Of a DNA stretch of 64,000 bases, positions 50,061 to 60,180 are shown piece by piece. The position numbers and the translations under genes were made by a program. The stretch is taken from positions 128,128,268-128,192,267 of the forward strand of contig OX422220.1 of the NCBI GenBank assembly GCA_949130495.1, in the 5' to 3' direction. The notes below the pieces were generated by a model. It saw only the letters and a list, made by a program, of their open reading frames with translations, made no database searches and was not told the origin of the DNA. The DNA comes from Sambucus nigra. Taxonomy: Eukaryota > Streptophyta > Magnoliopsida > Dipsacales > Adoxaceae. The number at the start of each line of letters is the position of its first letter. Within the stretch, counting starts at the first letter, position 1.

Positions 50061-52334
50061 TCAAGCATCTGAGGGAGGAACATTTGATGTCTCGTCTGGA
50101 TTGGTCTGCTCAGCATTGGTCACCTCAGCCACTTCATTTGCGGGGTCAGTCCCTTCTAGATCAGTCCCTCCCAGAGTAACAGTCTGACCAGGGGCAGCAG
50201 CCTCGTCCTCTATCTCTTGCAAGGCCTGGGCAAACTGGGCGTCGTCAAGGCCGAGGCCCACAAAGTCTGAGGCCTTTATGGTACCAACCTCGGCCTCCCT
50301 GACCTTGGCCCATTTGGTAGTGGCCTTGATACCCCTTTCAAGGTATTCAAGACCAAAACCTACAAACTCGTCGGAGACCTTGTAATCAGCAATTATTTTC
50401 TCCGAGGCATCTACAAGAGAGGCCTTCACGGCAGCATTAACCTTCCTCTGCAGGGCATCATCTTTGTCCTTCAGGGCCTTGGTGTGGCTCTGGACGAGTG
50501 CAGATATGTCCTTTTCTAGGCCTTGGGCCTTGTTTTTCGAATTTTGGGCCTTGGTCTCAGCATTTTGTAACTCCGTCCTCAGACGTTCGACCTCGGCCTT
50601 CAGAGTGATCTCCACCTGCTCAGCCTCCTGCCCCTTCTGGATCAGAGGCAACTTCCTTAGGGCCCAGTTAGATAACTGGTACATGGCAGTCACACTCTGC
50701 ACAGACAATGAAGAGGTGAGAGATAAATTCAGTAAATTCAGAGGTAGCACTTGGCAAAATGGACGAGCCATACCTGTACGGCTCGCTGGAGGCCGAACTC
50801 AACCAGCATATGAGTGTCCATAGCCCTGTAAAAGCGTTTGTCTGGATCAGTCATCACGTTGGCAAGGGCGTCCATGGCCTGCCTGCTGTTGCCGACCATG
50901 CTATCGGTAAGCTTCAGCTGATCCAGACGAGCAGCTAAGGTGTCGGCTGTGATGGGAATCGTTGTGTCTGGAGTCTTCCTTGGCCTAGAGCTCGGCCTCT
51001 GATCCTCAGGGGGATGAACCTCAGGGGACCTCTTCTTGGACTTGGATGTTGAGGGGGCAGGTGGAGGAGCATTTAAACCGATCTTCTTGACAAGCCTAGC
51101 CAAGCTTGGGGCTTCCATCTCCCACAACTCTTCTGAAATGCCTGAGGGTCTCTCTGTAAAAGTGAAGATAAGACTCAGAAATAAAGTATGTATGATAAGA
51201 GGCTACACTTTGAGAATAAAAAGAAAAATCCTTACCAAAGTCGGCTAGGGGACTTCCACCCAAGCTCGTCCCCGAGAGATATTGGGGGGTCAGCAGATGC
51301 TCGAATTTGACAAACATCCCATGGGCCCCTTGGTTTTGCAGGGCCTTCACCTTTTTGCCATTTTGAACACTTAGTCCAGGATCGGCCCTTGCAGACATGG
51401 TGACTTTTCCCCATTTAAGGGGTACTCTCGGCTCGTAAACAGAAGAGGGAATAGAGGAACCAAATTCCCACGGCCCTGAGGCAAAAAAGTACCTGGGTTT
51501 CCAATTATGATTGGAGGTCTGAGTGAGCAGGAGCATCTTTTTCTCAGGCCTCCGAGCCACAAAGTGATAGTAGCTCAGATGATTCTTGGCCGAGGTGGGG
51601 ACGTAACAACCAGCAAAGACCTGCACTGGGAGGTCGGAGTGGTGGACCGCCCTCCACAGGATGATGGCCCCTATAATAACTCTCCAAGCATTGGGAGAGA
51701 GCTGTGAGGGGGCCAAGTTAATGAAGGAAAGGATGGACCTGATAATAGGGTGAAAGGGAAGACGAAAACCCAACTTGAACATTTGCTCGTACAAGCAAAT
51801 TTCTCCCTCATGGCCATGGTAGGCCCTCTCCTCCCTCAGAGGTTTCCTTAAATGGATAGAGGGGCTGATGGAGTACAAGTACCTGAAGTGCAATAAATCC
51901 ACCTCAGTAACTGTGCTCTCATACTCGGCTACCTCAGATGTGTCAATATCACTTTCGGCATCCTCATTGTCGTCAGACTCAACGTCGGCTGGAGCAGACG
52001 TGGACGGGTTACTAGGGAGCCTCTGAGCAAACTCGGCCTCGGTAACGACCGACAGGGGAATAGCATTTTGAATGGGCGGCACAGCCACACTTGGCTCAAC
52101 AAGTTCAACCTCTGAAGAAGAACTTGAGGTACTTGTGCCATTTTGGGACGAGGCCTGGCTGGAAACCTCGGCCTGGTCAGGGTCCTGACCAGCCTGAGGT
52201 GTAAAGTCCATGGCCACTTGGAAAGAGTCCACAGACATTGGGTCGGAGGTGGAAGACTCAGACTCAGACATCGGTAATGGGTTGGTAGAGACGTCTGTCT
52301 GATAGAAATTCTCAGGTGGACGAGGGTATACCAC
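50061..52334 (-). CDS. Antisense gene of D: Transposase_28-like domain plus coiled coil, two putative introns
   Basis: Exons on the minus strand: 52334-51236, 51153-50774 and 50696-50061. GT-AG introns of 82 bp (GTAAGG...TTTTACAG) and 77 bp (GTATGG...TGTGCAG) join them in phase, leaving no stop over 704 codons. The first ATG in this block is at 52271 (683 residues). Exon 1 has an acidic Ser-rich start. It then has a domain with LGFRLPFHPIIRSILSFI and LAPSQLSPNAWRVIIGAIIL, which I recognise as the plant putative gypsy-type transposon domain (Pfam Transposase_28). Exon 2 is basic and Pro-rich (SKSKKRSPEV). Exon 3 is a coiled coil (VERLRTELQNAETKAQ) with an acidic tail. Its function is unknown. 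It is intact while sense pol is broken. Confidence 0.75.
50697..50773 (-). other. Putative intron 2 of the antisense gene (77 bp)
   Basis: Donor CAG|GTATGG at 50773, acceptor TGTCTGTGCAG ending at 50697, T-rich inside. Phase 0 on both sides. Unspliced, the exon 2 frame stops at 50738. Confidence 0.7.
51154..51235 (-). other. Putative intron 1 of the antisense gene (82 bp)
   Basis: Donor GTAAGG at 51235, acceptor TTTTACAG ending at 51154, T-rich as plant introns are. Exon 1 leaves one base that completes a Glu codon with exon 2. Without splicing, the frame stops near 51096. Confidence 0.7.
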
Positions 52335-52484
52335 CTTGAGAGGGGGAGGAAAGAGAGGTCTGACAGGGAACTCCTATAACCTACGAGCTTCTTCCTGAGC
52401 TCCCTCTATTTGCCTAATTTTCTCTAAGGTTTTTTCTCTAAGAGATGGGAATTCTTCAAAAAGTTGGTACAGGGGTCTGAGCAT
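52335..52484 (-). other. In-frame 5' extension of the antisense gene with one stop
   Basis: The frame continues upstream in protein-like text (EFPVRPLFPPLK), then a TAG at 52376-52374, then LEKIRQIEGAQEEARR back to an ATG at 52484. Either this is the original N-terminus, now cut by a nonsense change, or it is a spliced leader and translation starts at 52271. Confidence 0.45.
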
Positions 52485-53076
52485 CAGGGGACGACCCAAA
52501 GCTTTGACAGACCCTAAACTTGAGGAAAAATCCTAAAAACTACAAGCCAAACACTACAAACAAATTTGGCTTGAAAATTTAAGGGGACCAAAGATCAAAC
52601 CAAGGAATCTATGCAGGAAACCTGGCTCACCGGAAAACCCAAGTGCTCACCGAAAAATTCAAAGTGTAAAGTACCAAAAATGAAGGAAATGTAGAGGGAG
52701 GATACCTGCGGGTGAGTTGATGAATAAAATAGAAGAGATCGCGCAAGAAACGAGGTATTCCCCTGCAGAATAAGCGCTGGAATGAGGGCAAGCTTCAGAG
52801 AGAGTAGGTTGCAGAAAACTGTGTGCGAAGGCGCGAAATGAGAAAGAAGAAGGAAGAAGAAAGGTTTTTAGCCCTTTAAATACTTGGGCACATTTCCCAA
52901 GGCTCATCATTGCCTTGGGAAGCCCAAGGGACAATTGACAGTACATGCAAATCAAGTGGGCATGCCTAAGCTTGGGACATGTGTCACGCAGGTGTTGGCC
53001 TTGGGGTGAACAGGCCTCGGAGGTGAAAATCCCTTAGCCACCTGCTCTCGTAAATGACTAAGGGCTGAGGGGTGAT
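52485..53076 (-). promoter_or_regulatory. Upstream region of the antisense gene and polypurine tract of D
   Basis: No ORF. On the minus strand TATTTAAA at 52882-52875 is a candidate TATA box about 400 bases upstream of the first possible ATG. On the plus strand AAGGGCTGAGGGGTGAT (53060-53076) directly precedes the 3' LTR and is the probable polypurine tract. Confidence 0.4.
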
Positions 53077-54060
53077 TGATATGCCCAAGTATAACCTCAG
53101 CCAGGGATACCTACCTCGGCCGAGATAATGGCCGAGACATTGATAAGCCCAATAAGGGTTAAGGGCCCATGATACCACCCCTCGGCTAGGAATACCTCGG
53201 CCCAGGCCGACACTACTACATGCACCTCCCCAAGGACACTTCACACGTCACAGATATCAACAGCAACCTCTAATACCCAGGAACAGCAACCTCGGTCAAC
53301 AGTAGGCCGAGACAACAAGAGGCTCCACACGTTCATCTTCAACATGGATCCTACCTCAGCTTAGGCTGAGGTTACCAGAGGTATTAGTAAACATCAGCAT
53401 GCCACATGCCTAACCTTGGCTCAGGCCGACCCTAGCATATACCTCGGCTGACATCAGGCCGAGATTCCTCATGACACTTCGCAGATTGAGCGGACATCCG
53501 ACCTTTATAGCTCGCCCTCTCCTAGGCCGAGGCCATTCACCAACCTAACTGCCGAGCATCTGTTGACATTTGGATAAGGACGCCTGGACACAAATCAGTT
53601 GTAACAAGATTATTCTCCATATGGGGGAGAATATTTCATCATCATTGCTTACATGTGATTAGGACAGGTGGCATTCCCCCATTGGTGAGGATATCACACA
53701 CATGCTCACTGCATGCATGGGGGGTACATTACACCCCCTAGGCACTATATATAGGGGTCATCCCCTACCTTGCAAAAGGATCTCATTCATGCAACCCTAG
53801 CAAAAACCCTGTCAAAATATACAGTAGAGAGATAGAGCTTGAGTGAATTGTACCCATGGTCATTAGTACCATCTGTCAGTGATATTACTCACACGCTCAC
53901 TGTGGACGTAGGCCAGAACAGGCTGAACCACCCATATTCCGGTGTTAATCTCCTCATATCCTCACCTCCTTCTCTCCTCTTTTTATAGCTGTACTGCCAT
54001 TGTTATATACATAGAGCTTGGAAACACCTTACCTGGTGGTGCTGATTCACAGCATCATCA
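53077..54060 (+). repeat. D 3' LTR (984 bp)
   Basis: Same length as the 5' LTR and no gaps by eye. Several of the differences fall inside the CTCGGCC motifs, consistent with C-to-T decay. Confidence 0.95.
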
Positions 54061-54128
54061 ATGGTATTATATCATCAATTGAGTATTTAATTTACACATG
54101 GTACTCAAACCATAAAAAAATGTCTTTA
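54061..54128. other. Target-site copy of D and short flank
   Basis: ATGGT at 54061-54065 is the second target copy of D. The rest is not part of the B LTR and may be A0-derived; nothing else was recognised. Confidence 0.5.
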
Positions 54129-54842
54129 TGTGACAACCCTTCCAAAAATGGATTTGTTTACACCTACCATTATATAAACATGAATTTCTGCAAACGAAAT
54201 TGAAAGCAAGTTAATTTCTTAACTTTTTATGTTTGTAGGGTCTAATTTTGCATTGTAGAAGATGAATCGGCGCTAGAACTCCCTAAATCTCTTTGATTTT
54301 GGCTCTTAAAGCTCTCCCCTATCTTCCTTCTATCTTCTTTCAATCTCCTCGGGTTTAGAATATGAGTTATGTCTAACTCAAACTCTTAAACTTAGGTTTT
54401 TAATCTTCAACCTCGAAATTAGGCTAATGGGCCTAGTATAATATTATCCAAATACCACCGTGTGGGCTCAATTATGTTTAAAAAGGCCCCGGGACCCAAT
54501 TACTACCCTTGGGTAAACAATTTTGCCTATTTCCACCCATATGTAAGCAACCGTGATCTCAAAATTTCCATATGAGCCACTCTACATAAATTTTCTATCT
54601 CGACCTCCTATAGTCTACACACGACCCCCAGTTGAGATACAACACAGTCACATTGATATTACTCTCTACCACATACAATAATTATTTGCTACTCACTTAG
54701 TAATTTTGTTCAAAATATTAATCATTATCTCTCCCAATTAATATTTTAATAAACACATAATATTTAATTCAATTAAATTACGTCTCACATGTAATTTAAA
54801 TAGTTGAGTTTTTAAATACTCAGAAATATGTTCGGTGTTACA
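54129..54842 (-). mobile_element. Probable solo LTR, minus strand
   Basis: The plus strand starts TGTGACAACCC and ends GGTGTTACA, the same terminal pattern as the LTRs of X and F (TG...CA after reverse complement). There is no partner LTR and no clear 5-bp duplication (CTTTA versus CATTC). It could be the product of recombination between two LTRs, or a fragment. Confidence 0.5.
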
Positions 54843-55701
54843 CATTCAGAGCCTCGTTCACTTCAGCTACCCTATGACCACAATTCTCAAGTTGAGGTAT
54901 GCGTTATTTTAGTTTTTCTTATTCGATCTTTAAATCCTCCTCAACTTTTAGGTAACTAGAATGGAAGGCTGCTAGCTAAGTGTCTTTCAGATCACTCAAC
55001 TTGTTGATCAACTAAGAAAAATCATATGCATCCCTCCCAAAAGATTTGAGGTTGCCTATGAAATTATTTATAATAGATCTATTCAAGGAAAATGATGAAA
55101 TATTCTCAATCTCAGCTACAATGGTCATATCCCCTTAAAGGTGATAAGTCGTAACCAAGTTGTGAGGTCTCACCTAATCAGCAGAAGTCAAAAACCAATG
55201 AAGCATTGAATAAAATGATTATTAAATGATAGTGATATTATCAAGCACCAATCGACAGTACTGGGTTAGTGACAGGCTTGGCAAAGGAGGCTCAAAACTA
55301 GAGTCACTCTCCTAGTTTTTACGATGGTTGTAAAATCTTGATCAACATGGGAGGACGAGTGAAAACAAGCTTGATCAACCAAATCCACCTTAATAAAAGG
55401 CACAACAAGAAAAGGTTCCTCGATAGGGCTTCTCTCTATCACATCCTGTAAGAATAGTTCAAAGATAAGGGTTAGCTAAAACCTTATCATAATTAGTGTT
55501 AAGTCACCAAGAAGATGTATTTAAAATTTGAGAAAAACATAGTAATAAGCTACTAAGTTAACTTACAAAGTGTAAATTGTTCAAGAGAAACTTTAGTAGT
55601 ATGCTATTAAGTTGAATTACAAAGTGTAAATTGTATTAAAGAAACCTTAGTAGTAGACTACTAAGTTGACTTATAAAGTGTATGTTTTCAGAAAAACATT
55701 A

Positions 55702-56926
55702 GGGGTCATTTGGTTGACAATGGACAAAAGAGTGAGCATGGCAAAATTTGCTAGGCAAAATTTACCTAGTTATTTTCACATGAGGCTATCAAACAACCTT
55801 TAGGCGAAATTAAAGTCAATCCAATTAATTTATTTAAAAACAGTTTTTCTATTATATTAAAAAATGTTAAAAATAGTTTTCACAATATTTTTATATTACG
55901 ATTTTTTAAAAAAAATTGCAAAACATTTTCTTAACAATTTTTCATAATATTAAAAACAGTTTTTAAAATATTACAAACCAATTTTTAAATGTTCAGAACA
56001 GTTTTTTTTTAACTATTTAAAATATTCTTTAATTTAGTTTTTAAACTTTAGAACTGTTTTTATATTATATTAAAAACGGTTTTTAAAAATGTTAAAAACT
56101 ATTTTTACAATAATTTTATGTTACGATTTTTCAAAAAAAATTGTAAAACATTTTCTTAACAATTTTTTATAATATTAAAAACAGTTTTTAAAATATTACA
56201 AAACAATTTTGAAACATTTACAACAGTTTTTTAAACTATTTAAAACAGTTTTAAAAAATGTTTTTTAAACTTTAAAACAACTTTTATAATATATTCAAAA
56301 CAGTTCTTAAAAATATTAAAAACAGGTTTTACAATATTTTTATGACACGATTTTTAAAAAAATTTGTAAACATTTTCTTAACAATTTTTTATAATATTAA
56401 AAATAGTTTTCAAAACATTACAAAACAGTTTTTAAATATTTATAACAGTTTTTTAACTATTTAAAACAGTTTTTAAAATTATTTTTTAAAACTTTAAAAT
56501 TGTTGTTATATTATATTCACAATAGTTTTAAAAAATGTTAAAACAATTTTTACTATATTTTGTTAATACTGTTTTGAAAAAAATTTGTAAAACATTTTCT
56601 TCACAATTTTTTATAATATCAAAATTAGTTTTTAAAATATTACAAAACAGTTTTTAAATATTCATAACAGTTTTTTAATTATTTATAAAAAAATTATTTT
56701 TTAAAACATTAAAACCGTTTAAGAAGTTGACAAATTTGTTGGTAAATATTTTCCACTCAAATAGGTAAGCAACATTTGCCCACAGATTGTGCATAGGAGG
56801 TGTTGTATATTGACAAATAACTTGTATGTAAATTTTTGTACCAAACACACCAAGTTGTAGGCAAGTGCTCCATTTGCCAACTTATTTGCCAATACCCATG
56901 GCAAATCAGTCCAACCAAACGGACCC
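55702..56926. mobile_element. PIF/Harbinger-like non-autonomous element (1225 bp)
   Basis: The ends GGGGTCATTTGGTTG and CAACCAAACGGACCC form terminal inverted repeats, flanked by TTA on both sides (55699-55701, 56927-56929). GGGTCNGTTTGGTTG ends with a TTA target are typical of Tourist/Harbinger-type elements. The interior is not coding and consists mostly of four ~223-bp tandem units. It inserted into the 54-bp minisatellite. Confidence 0.75.
55835..56715. repeat. Four ~223-bp AT-rich tandem units inside the MITE
   Basis: The landmark ACATTTTCTTMACAATTTTT recurs at 55923, 56148, 56370 and 56592 (spacing 222-225). Each unit is itself built of degenerate AAACAGTTTTTAAA-type palindromic words. 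Confidence 0.85.
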
Positions 56927-57726
56927 TTAGTAGTAAGATACTAAGTTGACTTACAAACTGTAAATTATTTTAGAAAAATCTTAGTAGTGAGCTACTAAGT
57001 TGATTTACAAAGTGTAAATTTTAAGAAAAAACTTAGTAGTAAGCTATTAAGTTGACTTACAAAGTGTATATTGTGTTAGAGAAACCTCAATAGTAAGATA
57101 CTATGTTCATTTATAAAGTGTAAATTTTGTGGGGAAAAACTTGGTATTAAGCTATTGAGTTGACTTATAAAGTGTAAATAATTTTCAATATACCTTACTA
57201 GTAAGTTACTAAGTTGGCCTACAAAGTGTAATTTTTTTAAGAACCTTGGAAAAAATTGAGCCAGGTCATAAAAAAGGTTTATAAAGAGTTACCTTACCAA
57301 CCGAAAGAGGAGGAACCACGTATCCTGAACCTTGAACTGGTACATTACTAGAATAAGCTTGAGGTTCCATTAATGTACCGGGGGAGATAATTATGGATCT
57401 CTCTCCTCACTCATGGCAAGGTACCGACCTAAAGATCTCATAAAAGATTTGCTTAAAAAATAAATTAGAGAATAACATTTTTTTTTCTAGAAAGGAAATT
57501 ACCACGACAGTAGTCTTATGGACAAGAGGAAGCTTATCCAAATGAATAACAACTGTGGTTAATGCACTCACCAATAATTATAACATTTAGCTAAGTATTA
57601 ATAATGAAACATACTTAGATGATGTAATGACAACAACAATGAAGACTGATAGTACAAATATAGTACCCTGACGCAGATGGTATACTCGACTTCACCTGCT
57701 TTCATGCCACGGATTACCTTAACATA

Positions 57727-57912
57727 GGGCGCGACCATACTGAACAGAGGGTACGTCCCTATCGAATGAAAGGGCGCGACCCTCCTCATCCTAGGGCGCA
57801 ACCCTCCGGTCCCATAAACATATCACGGAACCATCCAGTAAAGTGCGACATCTTTATCTCTAGTCTTGCAGGATGCGACACTCACGTTGTTTGCCTTACA
57901 GGCCGCATCCCT
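57727..57912. repeat. GCGACC-type motif cluster in E LTR
   Basis: Five to six GC-rich words around GCGAC in AT-rich surroundings, the family-specific counterpart of the clusters in C, D and X. Further copies (GTCGCGACC, GGTCGTGACCC) occur in the internal region. Confidence 0.65.
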
Positions 57913-57972
57913 CTCCATTACAACTCCAGACTTTATTTACATCACGTATTCATTGCACGCGAGCATATCTCC

Positions 57973-57981
57973 TATAAATAG
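57973..57981 (+). promoter_or_regulatory. TATA box in E 5' LTR
   Basis: TATAAATAG in the context CTCCTATAAATAGAGG, a near-consensus plant TATA box, about 60 bases after the GC motif cluster. Confidence 0.75.
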
Positions 57982-58375
57982 AGGACTACATCTCGAAAAC
58001 AGGGGGAGACTGGATCGATTCCACACACACACGGGGCAGGCTTTACAGTACTGATTCTCTCTACACAACCTCAGTGTACAACTTGGGTGCTGCTCATCCA
58101 CATCGCAGCCACCTCTTTGGCACACCGAAATATTCAATCATCATGTACTCTGCTTTATTCTCATACTTGTACGCCTCTTTAGGAATGATTATATTGTACA
58201 ATACATCGCATATAATAAGAATGGAGCAACACAGTGGACATAGGCCTATTTTAGGGGCTGAACCACTCTATATATTGTTTTCTCTCTATTTATTTGCTTG
58301 ATTACTCATTACATATTTTTACACTTGACTTGTTGATACAGGAGGGACTAGTGGACGATTTCTCGTATCATTAAT

Positions 58376-58393
58376 TGGGCACCGTCTGTGGGA
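58376..58393 (+). other. E primer-binding site
   Basis: TGGGCACCGTCTGTGGGA, closely matching the PBS of D (TGGCGCCGTCTATGGGAA). Confidence 0.8.
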
Positions 58394-59163
58394 ATCGAGA
58401 TATTTTAATCTTGTTTCTCTATATATTTGAGTTCTTAAACACCTTATTCAATCCTTGAGGATCCTATGGATCGTCATCTCACGGGTAGATGTTGGTTATT
58501 GAGCTTCATTTTTTATTTACGCCCTTAAATGGGTATCCCGCATATGCAGATCTGACTTTCGGTCTCAATTCTGTGACCTTTGATCTATTCAACATACCTC
58601 TATAATGTCATTCCATCTAGATAATGCTGAAAAGCATCATGGGCTTTATCCCCTTTAAATTGAATGATTAGGATAGAATGATTCTTACTTCTCTTTTGTT
58701 GATTCCTTGCCTATGATCTCGGGTTTATCATCATAATTGTGTTGATTAGTGCATCGAGAGGCTATTAAGCCATAGATAGACCCTAGTAGGCATGATCCCC
58801 CCGTGTTTTGGGAGATGAACTCAGTTTCTGGGTTTCAACTTTGGGATTGCTCCCCCCTGCCTAGTAAGCGATGCGACAGGTAGTTTAAATACCTTCATGC
58901 CACGGCCCCTACATGGGAAGGTGTTATAAAAGGTTCAGAGCATCAAGGAAAGGACTCAAGTGGTCAACTTCACATCGGTGTCATTACAAGGATGCGAAAG
59001 TACCCCTGTGTGCTTTGCTGGTCGTGGCCTCATTAGAGTAGAAGCAGCTCAAAAGCTGCCTCCTTACCTCATACTTCATTAATCTTATACTTCTGAGATT
59101 ACTCACTCCTGTTATATTTGTCTCAGATTAAATATACTTTGTAGAGACTAACAAAAGCAAAAA
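58394..59163 (+). other. E leader
   Basis: About 770 bases without a gene between the PBS and the gag ATG. Confidence 0.5.
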
Positions 59164-59700
59164 ATGGAAGGAGAGTCCATCCAAAGCACATAAATTAAAG
59201 ATGATATTGTACAGCTGTATAATCATCTCAACCACCTCTACGACAGTCATGCCCTACTCCAGACCCAGGTCAACTATCTGACTCAGAGTGTGCTAATGTT
59301 GGAGGCCGCAGCCTCACCCAATGTGGGTACGGCACCCAAGTTTATTCCTTCAGCCGCCTATACCGCCACGACAAATCAAGAGGATCCAGCCACAAAATCA
59401 GTCAGCAGTTGCCAAAAAAGGAGAGTGGAGAAGGCAGAAAAGAAATTTGGGGCCTACACTCCATTGGTCTTCCCGATTGAAGAGATCTTTGAGTTCATCA
59501 AAGAAGACAAGCAGTTGATGTGGCCAGAAAAGCTAAGAGCTCCACCCCAAAAGAGGAACAAGGATACTTGGTGAAGATTCCATCAAGACCACGGCCATGA
59601 CACTGAGCAATGCTATGCTTTGAGGATGAAATTGAAAGGCTGATTGGGCAAGGGATGGTGCGGAGGTTCCTCAAGGATGTTTAGGGGATGCAGCCTAATC
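59164..59700 (+). pseudogene. E gag, internally deleted
   Basis: The ATG at 59164 starts MEGESIQST, then a stop, a short coiled segment (LYNHLNHLYDSHALLQTQV), and the open segment 59290-59574. The capsid core seen in D is missing. The reading jumps from an Ala/Pro-rich spacer to YTPLVFPIEEIFEFI and WPEKLRAPPQKRNKD, which match D around 43280-43390. The zinc knuckle follows (RFHQDHGHDTEQC), with its first Cys codon replaced by TGA. It cannot form a full capsid. Confidence 0.75.
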
Positions 59701-60180
59701 TCACATACCACATGCTCATCTTTCATTCTTATCTCTTATATTCCATATGTCTCTACTTTACAGTGAAAGCCCCTCTTATGCTGCTTTAAACTAAACTATG
59801 TATTATCCTTACAAAGTCAAATTTATATATAAATAGTTCTAAAATCAAGTTCACTTCTATAGTGTCATATTTTGATTCTCATTTCCATGGAATGTTATCA
59901 TATAAAGACCATTTTTATCTTAAACAGATCCCGGTCTAAGGCAACATGTTATATCGAGAATGATAATATCTAAATGGGCAACGATATCCGACAAGACGCT
60001 TGATTGTCCAAAAGTTGATGATAATTGAAAGTGGCGAAAGAAAATATAGGAAGCAGTTATACAAATTGGACTGCTACATCACGCGCAAGCGCTTCCAATG
60101 CCTTCTCTTGGCTTTCGGGATGCGTCATTAAGTCGAGAGACTTGTAATATCTATCCAGGGATGTCTTTATATATATCCAT
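59701..60180. other. E noncoding segment
   Basis: No domain recognised. It occupies the place of pol, which is deleted. Confidence 0.45.

Larger units (their letters stand above)
40586..54060 (+). mobile_element. D: full-length Tat-type Ty3/gypsy retrotransposon (13.5 kb)
   Basis: Two 984-bp LTRs (40586-41569 and 53077-54060), both TGATATGCCC...CATCATCA. The perfect 5-bp target duplication ATGGT lies at 40581-40585 and 54061-54065. I counted about 27 LTR mismatches and no gaps, so it is fairly young. Order: PBS, gag, PR, RT, RNase H, archaeal-type RNase H, integrase, 130-bp tandem array, antisense gene, polypurine tract. Tat elements with 3' tandem repeats and extra ORFs are known (Retand in Silene, Ogre-type elements). 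Gag-pol has five stops and one frameshift, so this copy is non-autonomous. Confidence 0.95.
55541..57240. repeat. 54-bp minisatellite, nine copies, split by a MITE
   Basis: The unit contains CTACTAAGTTGACTTACAAAG and TTAGTAGTAAG. The AAGTTGAC landmark recurs at 55555, 55609, 55663, then after the MITE at 56943, 56997, 57049, 57103, 57157 and 57211, a spacing of 52-54 bases. Removing the MITE and its target copy restores the spacing. Confidence 0.85.
54843..57640 (-). pseudogene. Decayed antisense gene-like region
   Basis: The minus-strand reading gives exon-like pieces. Near 57374-57300 an ATG opens MEPQAYSSNVPVQGSGYVV, followed by a GTAAGG donor. Near 55447 a TTCTTACAG acceptor is followed by RSPIEEPFLVVPFIKVDLVD. 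Near 55045-54850 a coiled coil is interrupted by TAG codons (LINKLSDLKDT, SSYLKVEEDLKIE, GHRVAEVNEAL). The build (short exons, C-terminal coiled coil, tandem repeats alongside) resembles the antisense gene of D. It may be the displaced 3' part of A0. No Transposase_28 domain was readable, so the identity is tentative. Confidence 0.4.
57647..58370 (+). repeat. E 5' LTR (~724 bp)
   Basis: It ends TTTCTCGTATCA five bases before the PBS. Upstream of the TATA box (57727-57912) lies a cluster of GGGCGCGACC, GGGCGCAACC, GTGCGACA, GATGCGACAC and GGCCGCATCC. Confidence 0.65.

Noticed and set aside
40586..54060. Endogenous pararetrovirus (caulimovirid) instead of an LTR element
   Set aside because: Two 984-bp LTRs, a target duplication, a polypurine tract and a DDE integrase are present; no movement protein was seen.
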